From Lutjanus erythropterus (Eukaryota > Chordata > Actinopteri > Lutjaniformes > Lutjanidae): 64,000 nt of DNA. Shown here one piece after another: positions 45,663 through 57,475 of this stretch; the first letter of the stretch is position 1, and each line of letters starts with the position of its first letter. The stretch spans positions 22,894,695 through 22,958,694 of the forward strand of contig CM034606.1 in the NCBI GenBank assembly GCA_020091685.1, in the 5' to 3' direction. The notes beneath the pieces are model-generated. The model saw nothing but the letters and a program-made list of their open reading frames with translations. It searched no databases and had not been told where the DNA came from. Both the position numbers and the translations under genes were made by a program.

Positions 45663-46295
45663 GTGGACTGTTGGTCCATAGCAACGTCACCAGATGTTGT
45701 CTGTTGTTCCAGTCATAATTATAGAGGGCTTTTGTCATTTCAGGGTGATATAACTTCCAAAAAACAAGTCATCAAAGACTATGAGTCATCCACAAGCTTA
45801 AAGGACTCAATAAAACCCCCCACCTCCTTGTACTGTTGCACCATAGCATTATTCAACTCATCCTACTGTACTGTTCTACCTGCTTCTTTAACATGTTATC
45901 TGTTCCTAACTGGGCCAAAGTCACACACATAGCCAATACCCCTGCCAGGATAATTGGTCTCTCCACACCCAACCTGGCAGAACTAATGTATAAGGCCATC
46001 ATGAGCATTGCAACCACAATAGCACAGAGCATCACACACCCACTCAATCACCATCTGACCCCCACTGCCCTCTGGGTGCAGGCACAGAGCTCTGAGGTGC
46101 AGAAAGGCTTGCTTTGGGAAAGGCCTAATCCCTGAAGCCCTAGCTGCCTGAAATAATGGGCCTCGTTGAACTAGCCTGAATGTATACTGTTGTTACTGTG
46201 TGTTGTTCTTTTGTTGACCGATGTGTGCAGTGCTGTGGAAATGAATTTCTCTTCGGGGCCAAAAAGTCTAAGTCAAAAGTCTAAAAGTCTGAAAC
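45663..46295 (+). pseudogene. LINE 3' end: C-terminal tail of ORF2 plus 3' UTR, decayed
   Basis: Frame 45836-46135 reads AKVTHIANTPARIIGLSTPN, LAELMYKAIMSIATTIAQSI and THPLNHHLTPTALWVQ. It matches the C-terminal tail of ORF2 in fish L2-like LINEs, where a segment of the type KIIG..LY..R....A..IL.D.THPLH..F..LPSGRR occurs after the reverse transcriptase. The following sequence ends GAATTTCTCTTCGGGGCC and AAAAAGTCTAAGTC repeats, like the GAATTTCCC.TCGGGGATTAATAAAGT 3' termini of this group. The element is 5' truncated, and its catalytic domains are absent. Confidence 0.65.
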
Positions 46296-47480
46296 GACTG
46301 ATTCGGTTGTTCTTCTTGAAAGGACAGTCTTGAGAAAAGTAATAGCAAAACTGAATAACACCTCAGCCAATGGTTTTTCATCCACTCGGCTGCGTGCATG
46401 GTTCAGGGTACTTGTCTGCCTGCTGGTTAAAAGCTGATCTAATCAGCCAAGAAGTATACTGGACATCCCAGATTATTCTAAATATGGTGGTAAGTAGGTC
46501 TATGCCAAGATGAATGCACTCCTCCCTTATATAACTCTGCTTTTGAGCAGTGGACAGCTGAGAGGGGACAGGAAACTCAGGAAAAAAGGTGTAATGACCT
46601 TCAACAAAGGTTCCTGGCCATAATTCCCAAACTTGAGAATGCCACAGCCCAATCTGAAATCTGAAAATCTTCTGAGGCCCATGCAAACTCTGATCAACAC
46701 ACGAGTCTAATCGTACCAATGACTTAAAAAACTAGGTCAGATAAGTGAAGAATAACACGTCATTTAAATGTCATGGCTTTGTTTTATTAGCTCTGCTTAC
46801 TTTTTAAAAATAAATCATAAAAATTTTATGGTGATTTCAAACTTATAAAACAGAAACTTAAAACAAAAATGTATTTATTTATTTTTCATGACCTCTCAAG
46901 GCCTACCTGCAGGGCGTTCACGGCCTTCACTAGAACGCTGTACATCTGCTCCTGGTCTGATGGTAACTCTCACATTGAAAGAAGGACAGAACTGAAAATA
47001 GAAGTTTTTGTTCTCCCATAAAACTGGTGTACAACCAGCTCTGTAATTTTGAGGTCCAAGTTTTCAGCCGTAGTTTGATGGATAGTTTGATTGTGTTACT
47101 GAACTTTACTTGAATACGTCTGCAGAGTGGAATAAAACATTGAATGACTTTGCCCAGTGGTAGGAAGAGGCTTAAAGTGATCACCTTTATAAACTGTAAG
47201 ACAGTTATTTGTATATGAGGTACAGGTACAGGAACAGAATCTTAATTAGAAGATGTTATTGTTGAGGTTCAAAAGGTTTATTATGGCTGCAGAATGCCAC
47301 CTGTCTCGAGGTGGGTGGACATGATTGATGTTGCCATCAGAACCAGCAGGTCTTCCTCTCCTTCCTCTGGTTATTTATGTAAAATCATGACACATGACAT
47401 GACATTTTTGGCATCAGTAACGTAACTCATGCTTATACTCAACTTCTTGTTGCGTGTTCCCCCTCTGTCTGCTGCCTGTT

Positions 47481-47481
<1 letters not shown>
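46296..47481. other. Unique sequence, nothing recognised
   Basis: No exon or defined repeat. Confidence 0.3.

Positions 47482-47567
<86 letters not shown>
47482..47567. repeat. (CA)43 microsatellite
   Basis: An uninterrupted 86-bp CA tract. Open frames reading Thr-His or Val-Cys repeats across it are artefacts. Confidence 0.98.
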
Positions 47568-47568
<1 letters not shown>

Positions 47569-48571
47569 CAATCCACTGCAACAATAATCACTTTTCACTC
47601 TTACCTGGTTTACCTGCATGTGATTCTTTAACTAATGCTTTCAAATTGCATGACTGTTTTATTTGATCTTGACTAAGGAAAGTTTATCAGTCATGCCTGG
47701 ACGTCATCAATCCCATTCCTTGAGGTAGAACTATGATATGGAGTGCTAACCTGTGACACAATATTGGGCGCAACGTGATATTTAAAGTTCCTGGCATCAT
47801 TGACATTTCAGTGTCAGCGCGGCAATGTTGGTTATATTGATAAGCACATAATGACTTGTCCTATCATGTCTGCACCTTATCAGCTAATTTTATTAATTCC
47901 ATTTGAAACATTGTGTTCTGCATTTAAACTCGCTCAAACTTTTTTTTTCAAAGCACCGAGCAGACAGCAACAAATGAGTATAAAATCAGATGGGTCTTAA
48001 TATCAATGAATGTGCAAAGAAGAATTCACAAATGTATTTTCGTGATTAACATATAAATGACTCTCTCTCAAAAATGTTTTTCAACACAGTGATTAAATAC
48101 GGTTGACTTATGAATGGTTGCTAAGTCAGTGATAACCTTCAGTGATCCTTTAATGTCCATCAACATTATATTGCTAATTTGCCACATCACTAACGTAGCA
48201 AGCATATATTTAATCATCTACAACAAGAGAGTCATCACTTACCTGTGGAGAGCAGCAACCAGACACCATGTTGGGGTTACCCTCCAGGCAGCTGTTTGAT
48301 GTCCATCCTCATGTTCATAATTTGAGACTGTGCAGTTGTAATGATAGTTAATCACATGAAATCATTTACTTGAATCGTGTGCGTGTGATCAGCTGAAATG
48401 GAAGGAGCATCTGAAAGGTTACAGATAATTCCCTTTTGATAAAAATGCATTTGTGAACACACGAATGCAGTGAGGTTTTTTTTAATTAAAACAAGCAATA
48501 ATTGATAAATATTTTGTGGAGAGAGTCATGAGGTCATGGAATACATTTGTGAATCCATCTGTGTGCAATCA
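47568..48571. other. Unique AT-rich sequence, nothing recognised
   Basis: No exon or defined repeat. Confidence 0.3.
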
Positions 48572-48972
48572 TTAATGTTGCACGATAAATATCACAGCCG
48601 ATAAATTATCGGACAATATTGCCTATCACAACTATATCGGTCTATATACAATATCTGCGTATATTAGGTGATAATTATTGGCTACACTAATATCTGATTT
48701 GACAGATTGTGTCAAGTGTTTCATTTGAATTCTTTGGCAAAATGCTCTCTAAAAGCCAAAGTGTTTATGAAGTTTTTGGATGAACTTTACTTTAAAAATT
48801 AACTGAACATTTGAAGTTTCAGAATATTGATGTCAGATTTGGTTCGGTGAGAGTTAAGGAACATTAAATCATCCACCTTTGCTCATTATATTGTAGCCTT
48901 TGTTAGCCTCAGGTGTCAGGTGGTTATCAGTTATCAGTATTGACCGAAAAAATCCATATTGTTCATCCCTAA
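48572..48972. mobile_element. hAT-type miniature element (ATTAGGGATGAACAATATGG end)
   Basis: Left ATGTTGCACGATAAATATC and GCCGATAAATTATCGGACAA, right TCAGTATTGACCGAAAAAAT then CCATATTGTTCATCCCTAA. These are the ends of the CGATA-rich miniature elements common in fish. Termini are imperfect and no target duplication was verified. Confidence 0.55.
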
Positions 48973-50402
48973 TTGAGATCCATCTGATTCTTTAAGCTGT
49001 GAGATTGGTTGTTTTTGGTTACTGAGTAATAAATGATGCAGCCAGAGCTCTTTCAGACCATTTTAGTGACACAGACCTTATTTTAATGCCGATACAACAC
49101 CAGGGTTTTGGTACCAATACCAAAACGATTGTTTTCTTGAGATGTTACTTTCTAATATACAAATATTTTAGACAATATACAACATTTTTTAGTGTTTTTC
49201 AATTTCAGCAAATGAAAAAATCATGGTTGGAATACTTCAGTGTATTTTAATTCTTAGATTTAATTTATCAGAGTGCTTTGCAACTGAAAAGGTTATGTCA
49301 TGGTGCGTCATTGCAGAATTTCTGTTCAGGTATACTGAAAAAAAACAGACAAACGAAAAAGCAAAAGATGTTTATGGGTGTATGGCTTTAAAGAACACTA
49401 TCCTCTCCTGGCCTGAATGAGATCACCCAGACTTTTTAATCACTCAGAGACTTAATCTGTCAATTGTTTTCTTCATACGGTCTACCTTTTTTTGGACACA
49501 CTACCCTTAATTAAACAAATGAAACCCCAAGTTCAAAATGTTGGCCTGTGTGCAAATTTGCACTCACTTTGCTTCTGAAATTGCCAGAAACCATTTCCTT
49601 CGACATTTGTAACACCCACCACAATTCAGAGGAATCACTGACTGACTCGACATGCTGAGAGACAGATGAATCTAACAGCAGCAATCTTATAAACCTGTTT
49701 ATAAGGCCAAAAATACAAATATTCTGCCATATTTTTTTCCACAGTATCATCAAAGATGTCATTCTGGGGATCCCGTCTACCTTAAAGTCTGTCAGAATAC
49801 ATGTCCAAAGCGCTTTAACACATCCCACACATCTTGTGTTTGAGGTCAAAGGTGCACACAAAGAAGACAGTTACTTACTGCATCACAGCATGAGATCACG
49901 CTGAGACATCTTCTCCGGTTTCAGTCAAATCCAACAAGAGATTTCTGGAGCCAGCATGACTGTGTGTGTTTGTTTCTTATCAAGTGATGAACCACAGAAA
50001 GAAAAATAAGCTGATATTATAATGCCACCAACATGTCAGCACATACAGCGCTGCACAGGGGACCAAATCATTTACAAAAGCTGCAATACAAAGGCATAGC
50101 AAGAATATAATTACACTACAAATACTTACAAAGACACTACGTGACATAAAGGAGTAACAAGTTTCAGGGGGTGCTGAGCATTCATATCATGTTTGAACCA
50201 AAGAAACAGCTTACTTTACTTTGACAGGCACAATTTTATTTTTCTAACTTACATAAACATTGTTGTAACAAGCAAGGAGGTGAAAGTCAGTTTTGACAAT
50301 CGGCGGATTTAGTCAGCTGTAGCTAATTCATGTGTATTTTGTGAGAAAGCTTTGCTGTTGTCTGTACTCTTTACTCTCGGTTAATGAGTGCCATGTCATT
50401 TT
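48973..50402. other. Mostly unique; short miniature-element scrap at 49080-49130
   Basis: GCCGATACAACACCAGGGTT and TTGGTACCAATACCAAAACG at 49098-49128 look like part of another CGATA/GGTACC-type miniature element. A 9-bp inverted repeat CTTATAAAC/GTTTATAAG is at 49686-49705. Confidence 0.35.
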
Positions 50403-50830
50403 TCCAATGGCCCATTATTCTGAAATCCCAATAGTCTGAAAAATGTCTAATTGGACCAAAAGCCCATTTTTCCAATACACCAATTACTCCGAACTTGGGT
50501 ATGTAACTTAACTGACATAACTAACATACTTATTTTAATCCCAACCGTGCTCTTTTCCAAACCCTGCAGTCTTTTTCCCCCCCTAAATATTTATTACCTA
50601 ACAAAACTGCAGTTGTTTCACAATGTCAATCACTTGTCTATTATTGTTATGCCATCACCTGACATTTGCATGTCAAAATACACAAATACAAATAAGATAT
50701 TAAGGGCAAAATGTGTATTTTTGGAGCAATGGGCCTTTGAAGTAGTGGGTTTTGTCTTTGGAATGACATGCTGTCAGACAAATGGGCTTTTTGGATTATT
50801 GGGTTTTCATAATAATGGAACAATGGGGCT
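50403..50830. mobile_element. Foldback-like element built from ATGGGC/TTTTGGA units
   Basis: The left end has TCCAATGGCCCATTATTCTG, AAATCCCAATAGTCTGAA and GGACCAAAAGCCCATTTTTC. The right end has GAGCAATGGGCCTTTGAAG, AAATGGGCTTTTTGGATTAT and TGGGTTTTCATAATAATGG. The two ends are inverted versions of one motif repeated several times, around a unique 250-bp middle with no coding capacity. Confidence 0.55.
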
Positions 50831-51884
50831 GCCCCTGGCTGCCAATGATGGTTTCAATGAAAATGGCACAACAAAAACAATTTGGGGGTTCTTTCTCTGA
50901 ATAAATGATCCAGGTGATTGTCTCATGCCAACTTCAGCAGTGCGTAAGGTAGCAGGCAGCTCAGTAGTTGGCGGGTGTAATGCTGCTTTCACGCAAAAAC
51001 AGATATAAAGTAGCTGGCAGTGTCTGGACCCTCATGAAGCTGTAGCTCTGTGTGTTACATTCAGCAGGCAGCATAATAGCTTTGTTTTCTTTTTTTATTA
51101 CTTTGAGATATGCCTTGTTGAAACTGTTTTAGTACTTAAATGATGCACCACTCAGCACTGATATATTGTTAAGTATTGTGACATTACCTTCACCACGCCT
51201 ATGTTTGCCGTGCTTTCGCCTTTAACACAGCACTGAGCACTGAAATGTCTCTGTATCGACTCTGACTTGTCTTTTTCTCTTCTGTCTTGTTACATTTGTG
51301 TAAGTTTGTTTGAATTTGTTTTCACAAAATTGCAAATATCTGTTTGTCAGAGGAGAGATGATTTTCCTACTGCTGTTAGATTCCTGCTGCACTCAAATTA
51401 GCCACTCATGTACAATCTACAATCTACAGTCATCATCTATTAACTTCATGGAAGAATTTTGAAACAACTACAGACACACTAACAAGTACAGATGTTACAT
51501 TGTCCCATGGTACATTCATAGCAGTGACCTAATGTAGACCTCATTAATAAGTGATTTAGCTGGACGTGATCTCAGGACTTCATATTTTATCAGCTACCTT
51601 AATCTGTTCAATGGAGAATACAGTAAAGTTTGACTGCTTGGCATTGCAATGTATGCAGTGTCATCGACTGAAGTATAGTGCACGATTTGAAGGGTTGAGA
51701 ATGACATTGTTGCACAGAGAATTTCACAGTCAAGTTAATAAATAAATATCTCTAAATAAATAATAAACATCTCTCTGAATAAGTTTTTTTTTTCTTTTTC
51801 AACCAGATGGTTCACATCATATCACATACATTCTTCAATTTTACTTGTGACTTCTTTGTTTGAGTTTGATCATAAGTAATAAAA

Positions 51885-52377
51885 TATGACTGTCTTAATC
51901 ATGTTATGAGACCTATCATGAACATTAAGGAGTCCTTATGAAAGTTTATGACTGTTGTCACTAAGTGTTATTTGGGCAATTATGTCATACCACTGTTACA
52001 AAAGCATTTGACTTTGGAATAAAACTTGATGACGTCTTCATGACATGTCCAAGTCAAGGAAAATATTCATGACACACTATGATGCTGTTATAATGGCCAG
52101 TGTCAAAACCAACCATATGACAGTTTAATGTAATGTTAAAACAATTTCTTTAAGCTTGATAATATCAAGTTCTCATAACAAAGACATTATTGATTTAATT
52201 ACTGTCATGTTGTCATAACGTCATCATCTCAAACACTGTCAACTTTGCATTAAAAGTTACAAAACTGACTGGCTGACACTTAGTGATAACGTCATAAACA
52301 TTCATCACAGGTGTCATCACATTGTTATGACAATGTAATGACAGTCTTATGCACACCCCTTTAAATCAAGTGTTACC
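51885..52377. repeat. GTCATGA-rich teleost repeat ending in TCAAGTGTTACC
   Basis: The segment is packed with ATGAC/GTCAT units (for example TTCATGACATGTCC, ATTGTTATGACAATG) and ends CCTTTAAATCAAGTGTTACC at 52377. A common fish repeat has GGTAACACTT termini and this interior. The left GGTAACACTT end was not found, so the copy is 5' truncated or decayed. Confidence 0.6.
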
Positions 52378-52473
52378 GCAGAAAGAATATAAAGTACAGT
52401 ACTAGTATAGAATATAAAGTAAGAAAGGCCTCATATAAACTGTGCCTCTTCGGCATAAGAAACCTGTTGGGAC

Positions 52474-52855
52474 CGTAGGTGGATTACTAAACAGGCACAC
52501 TGGGCTCAGGCCCAGGGGCTCAAGGGCTCATGGGGGCCCTAGACCATAACCTCTGTGTGAAATCTGTTATTAACTTTGCATTGTTTTTGTCTCACAGTCA
52601 AAGTGCTTAGTCACAATAACGGAGTCCTAAAAGTCCTTCAGAAAAACTGAAGGAATAACCAAAACATTAACTTTGATGTCACAAGAAAGAAACCATCCTG
52701 GTACATTTATGTGAGTGTTTATCTTCTCAGTTTATCTTCAGAGTGACTGTGTACTCCACCAGTGTGGGCCCTTCAAATCTGTGGGAAGAAATCCAACATG
52801 CTGGGGGGCTTTTACAAGTCTATGGCCTGGGGCCCATTGTTTCGTAATCCACCTG
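52474..52855. mobile_element. Non-autonomous DNA transposon with AGGTGGATTAC termini
   Basis: AGGTGGATTAC (52477-52487) and GTAATCCACCT (52844-52854) are perfect inverted repeats, followed inward by GGGCTCAGGCCCAGGGGC on the left and GGCCTGGGGCCCATTG on the right. Flanks TGTTGGGAC (52465-52473) and TGTTGGAAC (52856-52864) agree at 8 of 9 positions, a likely target duplication of the hAT type. A GC-rich edge and AT-rich core are seen. No transposase. Confidence 0.75.
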
Positions 52856-54079
52856 TGTTGGAACACAAATTACATTATGTTGAATTCCAACACTGCCATG
52901 TTACAAACCTCCCTTGAAATAACAGCTAGCTTTTATGAATCGTGTGTGGGGCTCTGCACACTTGTGCATACAATAATTAACCAAATGCTGCTTATTCAAA
53001 AAGAAACCACAAACCAAAGCCCGTACAGAGCTGGATGCTCACAGACGTGCTCTTTCTAAGCACCTGTTAATGAATTATTGACAGTGTTTCCCACCTTGTG
53101 CACCTAAAAGCACAGCAACATTGCCCACGTTAGGGGTTATATTTTACATATACAGCATTTATAGAGGAAATACTAATTTGCAAGGTCTAACCTTTACTAA
53201 ACCATAATTATGAGCTTTTCAATGTGTTAAAAAAACACAAGGCTGTGCGTTGCTGGGAGCCTGTTGCTACAGGTACCGTAAACCAGGAAGCTTGAATAAT
53301 ACATACATTAATTTGAAGACTTATCAGACACCAAAACTCTGCACAGCGGTCTACGATACTGTGAAGCAGGATTTTAAAGGATTTTACAAGACTGAGAAGT
53401 TACTAGAGTGATGATTGTTTTATACTTTGTCTAGACCGTTGCCGTTGAATTACAAGATTTATGCTACAGAGAACATGAAATGCATGATTTATCCTTTATC
53501 ATTATCACAGCCTGTGTCTGACACCGTACAGGATGTAAAGCCCACTCTAAAAGTCTACCATGTCCACTGGTAATGGCCATGGCTTTCAATGGACAGACAT
53601 ATTCTTACATGCAACTGTGTCATTTTGGTATCCAAAACATTTTCTGCCCATTATTTTCAGCATATTGCTTTAAAACAAAGCACAATGCCACTGACCAATA
53701 ATGTTATACTATTTGTGGCCAACAATATAAACAGACAATGACCCTGTCTGACAGCAGGAGGGACGCATGTTTTGGCTTGCACAGATATTTCCTTGATAGA
53801 ATATTGTCTTTCTTCTGAGTAATTATAAATGCATATTTCTCCTTTCACCGGGTGCTTGGAGATCAGTTGTGTAGAAATTCACTGACCATTTCACTACTCA
53901 GAATATCCTTCGAGCAGGCTGCTCAGCATTGTTACCCATGACTGAGATTTATTTCTCAGAATCCACTGAAAACAAAAAAGTACAGACCAGCTCTTATTCA
54001 CATATTCACAACTGCGGTGAACATAAATAAGGATACACGTACATAGATTTTAAAAATGTCTTGTTTGTCTTTGTTTTTT
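52856..54079. other. Unique sequence; small element scrap at 53083-53120
   Basis: ACAGTGTTTCCCACCTTGTG at 53083-53102 resembles a hAT-type terminus. The remainder is not recognised. Confidence 0.3.
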
Positions 54080-54270
54080 TTTTACTGTTGATTGTGCGCT
54101 TTCAGCGCTCATGTAATGCATGGCCATTTAAAGGCTTGTGGTTAGACCAATTATTTCATATTAAATGCAAACTAAACAGCACCTAATCTACACAGTTGAT
54201 TCAATTGCTTTCAGCTAATTAAAGAAATTAGTCAAAACTGATGTATACTTTGAACTAACAATTTTTTAAA
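54080..54270. promoter_or_regulatory. Candidate conserved non-coding element
   Basis: Unique AT-rich block with GTGCGCTTTCAGCGCTCATG, GACCAATTATTTCATATTAA, TTGATTCAATTGCTTTCAGC and TAATTAAAGAAATTAGTC. Clustered homeodomain/POU-type motifs, no repeat character. Inference only. Confidence 0.3.
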
Positions 54271-54910
54271 ATAGGAGCAAATGCAGTCTCTATGAAAACA
54301 TTGAATCCTGAAGTAATTATATTCTAATTATATTTTGTGTAATGAGAAACTAGTTGCTTCTATGTGGCTGACAATTTTAATCAGATTTTTTTTTTTATTC
54401 TACAGCGTGCCTTAGAGCAACACCAAAGACTCGTTAGACTAAACTCCATTTCAGTGACAGAAGAGCTCAGTTATTGTAAAATGACAGCGAGAAAGCAGGA
54501 TGGAGAATAAATGCAGGGCAATTCCAGCCATTTTGGAGCCCTAGGCACCCCTGAGGGGATTCACTGGCAAATAGTTTGACATTTTACTTGAATTCAGTTT
54601 ATTACAGCCTCTGATTTTGTCATGTCAACAATACAAAGTCTGATTGTTAATACTATGCATGTACACCGGTGTTACTGTTATGACTTATCTTGATTTCCCC
54701 CCTGGTTTTTTATGTCCAAACTGTTGCAGTTTAGTTCAAAATTAGGCCCCAGTACAGCGGCAGAAGGCTGTTAAAGTCTTTTTAGATTTAATTATTACTT
54801 GTGTAGGAGATGGGTAGAGGAGGTGAGATGACTGTCATGTCAGAGGGAAGAGGTGGGATTGAGAACAGGAGGGCAACGTTTAACACTAATGCTAGAACAC
54901 GGGAAAACTA

Positions 54911-54985
54911 CAAACCCCAATTCCCAAAAAGTTTGGACGCTGTGTAAAACCTAAATAAAAAACAGAATGCAATGATTTGCAAAAA
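54911..54985 (+). mobile_element. Solo end of a Tc1-like element
   Basis: CTACAAACCCCAATTCCCAA, AAAGTTTGGACGCTGTGTAA, AACCTAAATAAAAAACAG and AATGCAATGATTTGCAAA are the terminal inverted repeat of the same fish Tc1-like family as 16387-17725, better preserved here. An A-run follows, and no transposase is present. Confidence 0.8.
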
Positions 54986-55649
54986 AAAAAAAAAAAGTGA
55001 CTACAAGCTTGAGCACAGCTACCACAGGTGCAGAAACAATAATAAAGTTTTTCCTCGCTGCAGTTGCCTCAGTGCTTGCTCTTGATGGGAACAAATAAGT
55101 GGAAGAAGAGCTGGGTTTGATAGAAACTGAGAGGCAGATGAGCTGATGAGAGGCAGGTATGTAGGATAACCAGGATCCAGGAGAGTAAGGAAGGTAGAAC
55201 ATGGCAACACAAACAAACACAGACAGAACAAGACAGACAGGGGAGCACAGGGAGCACACAGGATGAAAAATACAAGCAAATATTGAGCAATCTGCTGGGG
55301 TACAGCCACAGCCATAACGAGAACATTATTCAGTTTTTATTGAGGTTTTTATATTATCATATCAGACTGTAACTTATGGCTGTCCTGACCGCATTTAATG
55401 GTCCAGCAGTTTTTACACAACTTTCATTTCTTTGCTAATACAAGCATTGCACATTATGAAGCAATTTAACAATTTAGATTTTAGATTTATAGTTAAATAT
55501 TTCTGCATTAAAACAAAAGCTTGCCTCACAGCTATTGCACTTGATGGTCCTCTGTAATACTTTGTAGTGTGTTATAATGTTTTTGTAATACCTGGATGTT
55601 GGTGTCAATCTGTTGTAGCAGGAAGGTCTGGATGGGATTTAGTTTTTTC
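54986..55649. other. Unclassified sequence
   Basis: Minus-strand frames over 54951-55326 are Leu/Ser/Cys-rich and overlapping in all three frames, which reflects a pyrimidine-rich strand and not a gene. Confidence 0.3.
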
Positions 55650-55860
55650 AATGTCAGCAACAAAATGCCTAAAGGGGAATTCCACCAATTCTACACAACA
55701 AAGTCTCTTTACAGCTTTTGGGAGCATGACTGCATATGTGAAAAAAAGTTATTTTAAAGCCTTTTGTGGCTCCAGAGGGAGCTGTGCAAAATCAGCCCCA
55801 ACCACCATCACTTTTTGTAATGTCTGTTGGGTCTGATGACTACAATTTTGAAAATTAGCA
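55650..55860 (+). repeat. Possible dispersed teleost repeat
   Basis: AAAGGGGAATTCCACCAATT, TACAGCTTTTGGGAGCATGA, TTTTGTGGCTCCAGAGGGAG and GTCTGTTGGGTCTGATGACT are recalled as a dispersed fish repeat. No termini are defined. Confidence 0.4.
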
Positions 55861-56389
55861 GTCTGGAGTTTGAGTGATTAACCTTTAACAGACCTCTGTA
55901 CCCTACTCCTCTACTTGAGGTGTGTGGTTTGAGGCTACATTAGCAAATATTAGCATAACACACCCAAATCTGCAACCAAACTGTCTGCAGTGGAGTTGCC
56001 TTGTGGGTCATGTAGGCATCAGGTTTTGACAAAGAAGAACAAGAAAAAAGGAATAAGACAATATCTGTTCCATCAATGTTGATCCTTTATTAAAACGTCC
56101 ATCATTTATCCGACAATGTTGCAGGTATACAATGTTAAATTGGAGGAGTACAGTTTCAGCACACGATAGGTGACTGACTGACACTTTTGGCGTGAGATAG
56201 TTTTGGAGATATCAGCAATAGAGATGTCTGCCTTCTCTCCATTATAATGGGACTAAATGGCACTTGGCTTGTTGTGCTCAATAAATAGATTTGGAAAAAC
56301 TCGATAGCAGTGTGTCTTTCCAGAAATTATGACTAGGTTACTCAAGATGATCCACAGGCTGTTTCATGTCAGAACTATTTTCTTTCTAC

Positions 56390-56790
56390 TGAACGACACC
56401 CGCCAACCATCCACCCATAAAGATGGATGCCATGGTTACACTTCATCCTACTGTCCAAAACTGAAGCGAAAATATCCTGGATATCTGTGCTGCCATCTTG
56501 TGCTGGTGACATCATTTAGAACCAGAATCGTTTAGAACCAGAATCTGTGCTGCAGTGATCAGAGCTGGAGTCGTGCTTTTGAGTTCCCGCCCGTACAGCT
56601 GTGCAACTCAATCACAAGCCAAGCTCAACTGTCAGTCATGACGTAAAAACACACATTTATAGCATCAAATGATTAATTAAACCAAACTGATCAGAAAAAT
56701 GAACATCTGAACATGCATGGGTGGAATAAGAATTACCTAAAATGACTGAAATCATTTTGGCTTCACCTTTGGGGTGCTCTCATGTTGTCC
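56390..56790 (+). repeat. Teleost 'CCCGCCCGTACAACTG' repeat
   Basis: AACCAGAATCTGTGCTGCAG, GAGTTCCCGCCCGTACAGCT, CAACTGTCAGTCATGACGTA, AAATGATTAATTAAACCAAAC and GAACATCTGAACATGCATGG are the block order of a common dispersed fish repeat. A local tandem of TTTAGAACCAGAATC lies at 56515-56545. Confidence 0.6.
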
Positions 56791-56924
56791 ATTTCTATAT
56801 ATGTGTGAATGGCAGCTACTGAAAGCCCCATCTTTCTGCATTGAATTTGCAGAATAATTTTTAAGAGAAGAAAAGAGTTGAAAACACATGGTAATTAGTG
56901 ATTTCTCTCTTGTTCAACGAGAAA

Positions 56925-57000
56925 GGAGGAGTGGGGGAGGAATGAGGGAGAGAGGGCGTGAGAAAGAAAAAAGAGAGAAAGAAAAAGAGAATGCACTGCC
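56925..57000. repeat. GA-rich low-complexity tract
   Basis: An imperfect GA/GAAA-rich run on the plus strand. Confidence 0.85.
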
Positions 57001-57229
57001 CTTTTTTCATGTCTTTGACATATTCTGCAGATATAAACAATTAAACTGTAGTGAAAGGTCTTGTGTCAATAGATCATTTTCAGTGTATTTTTGCCACGAA
57101 CCCCATGCGCCACATGGAAAAAACAGGTGAGACTTTGAATCTCTATATGAAGTGTGGCTGCAGCCGTGTGTCATATGTAAGTGAGCATCTCTGCTTAAAC
57201 GGGCTTTGTGGCTGCTCTAACCTCTTAAT

Positions 57230-57475
57230 ATAGGTGCTGAAATAAAAACAAACAGGTAACGCCATGCACACACGCTGCTAAAGCTTGTAGCTTAGCTTAG
57301 CACAAACAAGAGAAAATCCCCCAAATTTTAGTTCAATATTTGTAGTAGCACTGCTCCATCTCAGCTGAAGGGGCCCATGTCCTGACAAAACATTGAAGAT
57401 CCCTGATTTAGATGGATAAATAGCAGTACAGTTCAGAGGGAAAAGTATATATTTTTGGTTTTGGGGTGAACTGTC
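57230..57475. repeat. Dispersed repeat fragments with GGTGAACTGTCCCT right end
   Basis: GCTTGTAGCTTAGCTTAGCA near 57283-57302 and GGGGTGAACTGTCCCTCTAA at 57454-57473 are pieces of common teleost repeats. The latter is the reverse complement of a TTAAAGGGACAGTTCACCC terminus. Confidence 0.5.

Noticed and set aside
47371..47666. Open frames reading Val-Cys or Thr-His repeats
   Set aside because: They are translations of the 86-bp CA microsatellite at 47482-47567.
54951..55326. Three overlapping minus-strand open frames rich in Leu, Ser and Cys
   Set aside because: Openness in all three frames reflects a pyrimidine-rich strand lacking stops, not coding selection.
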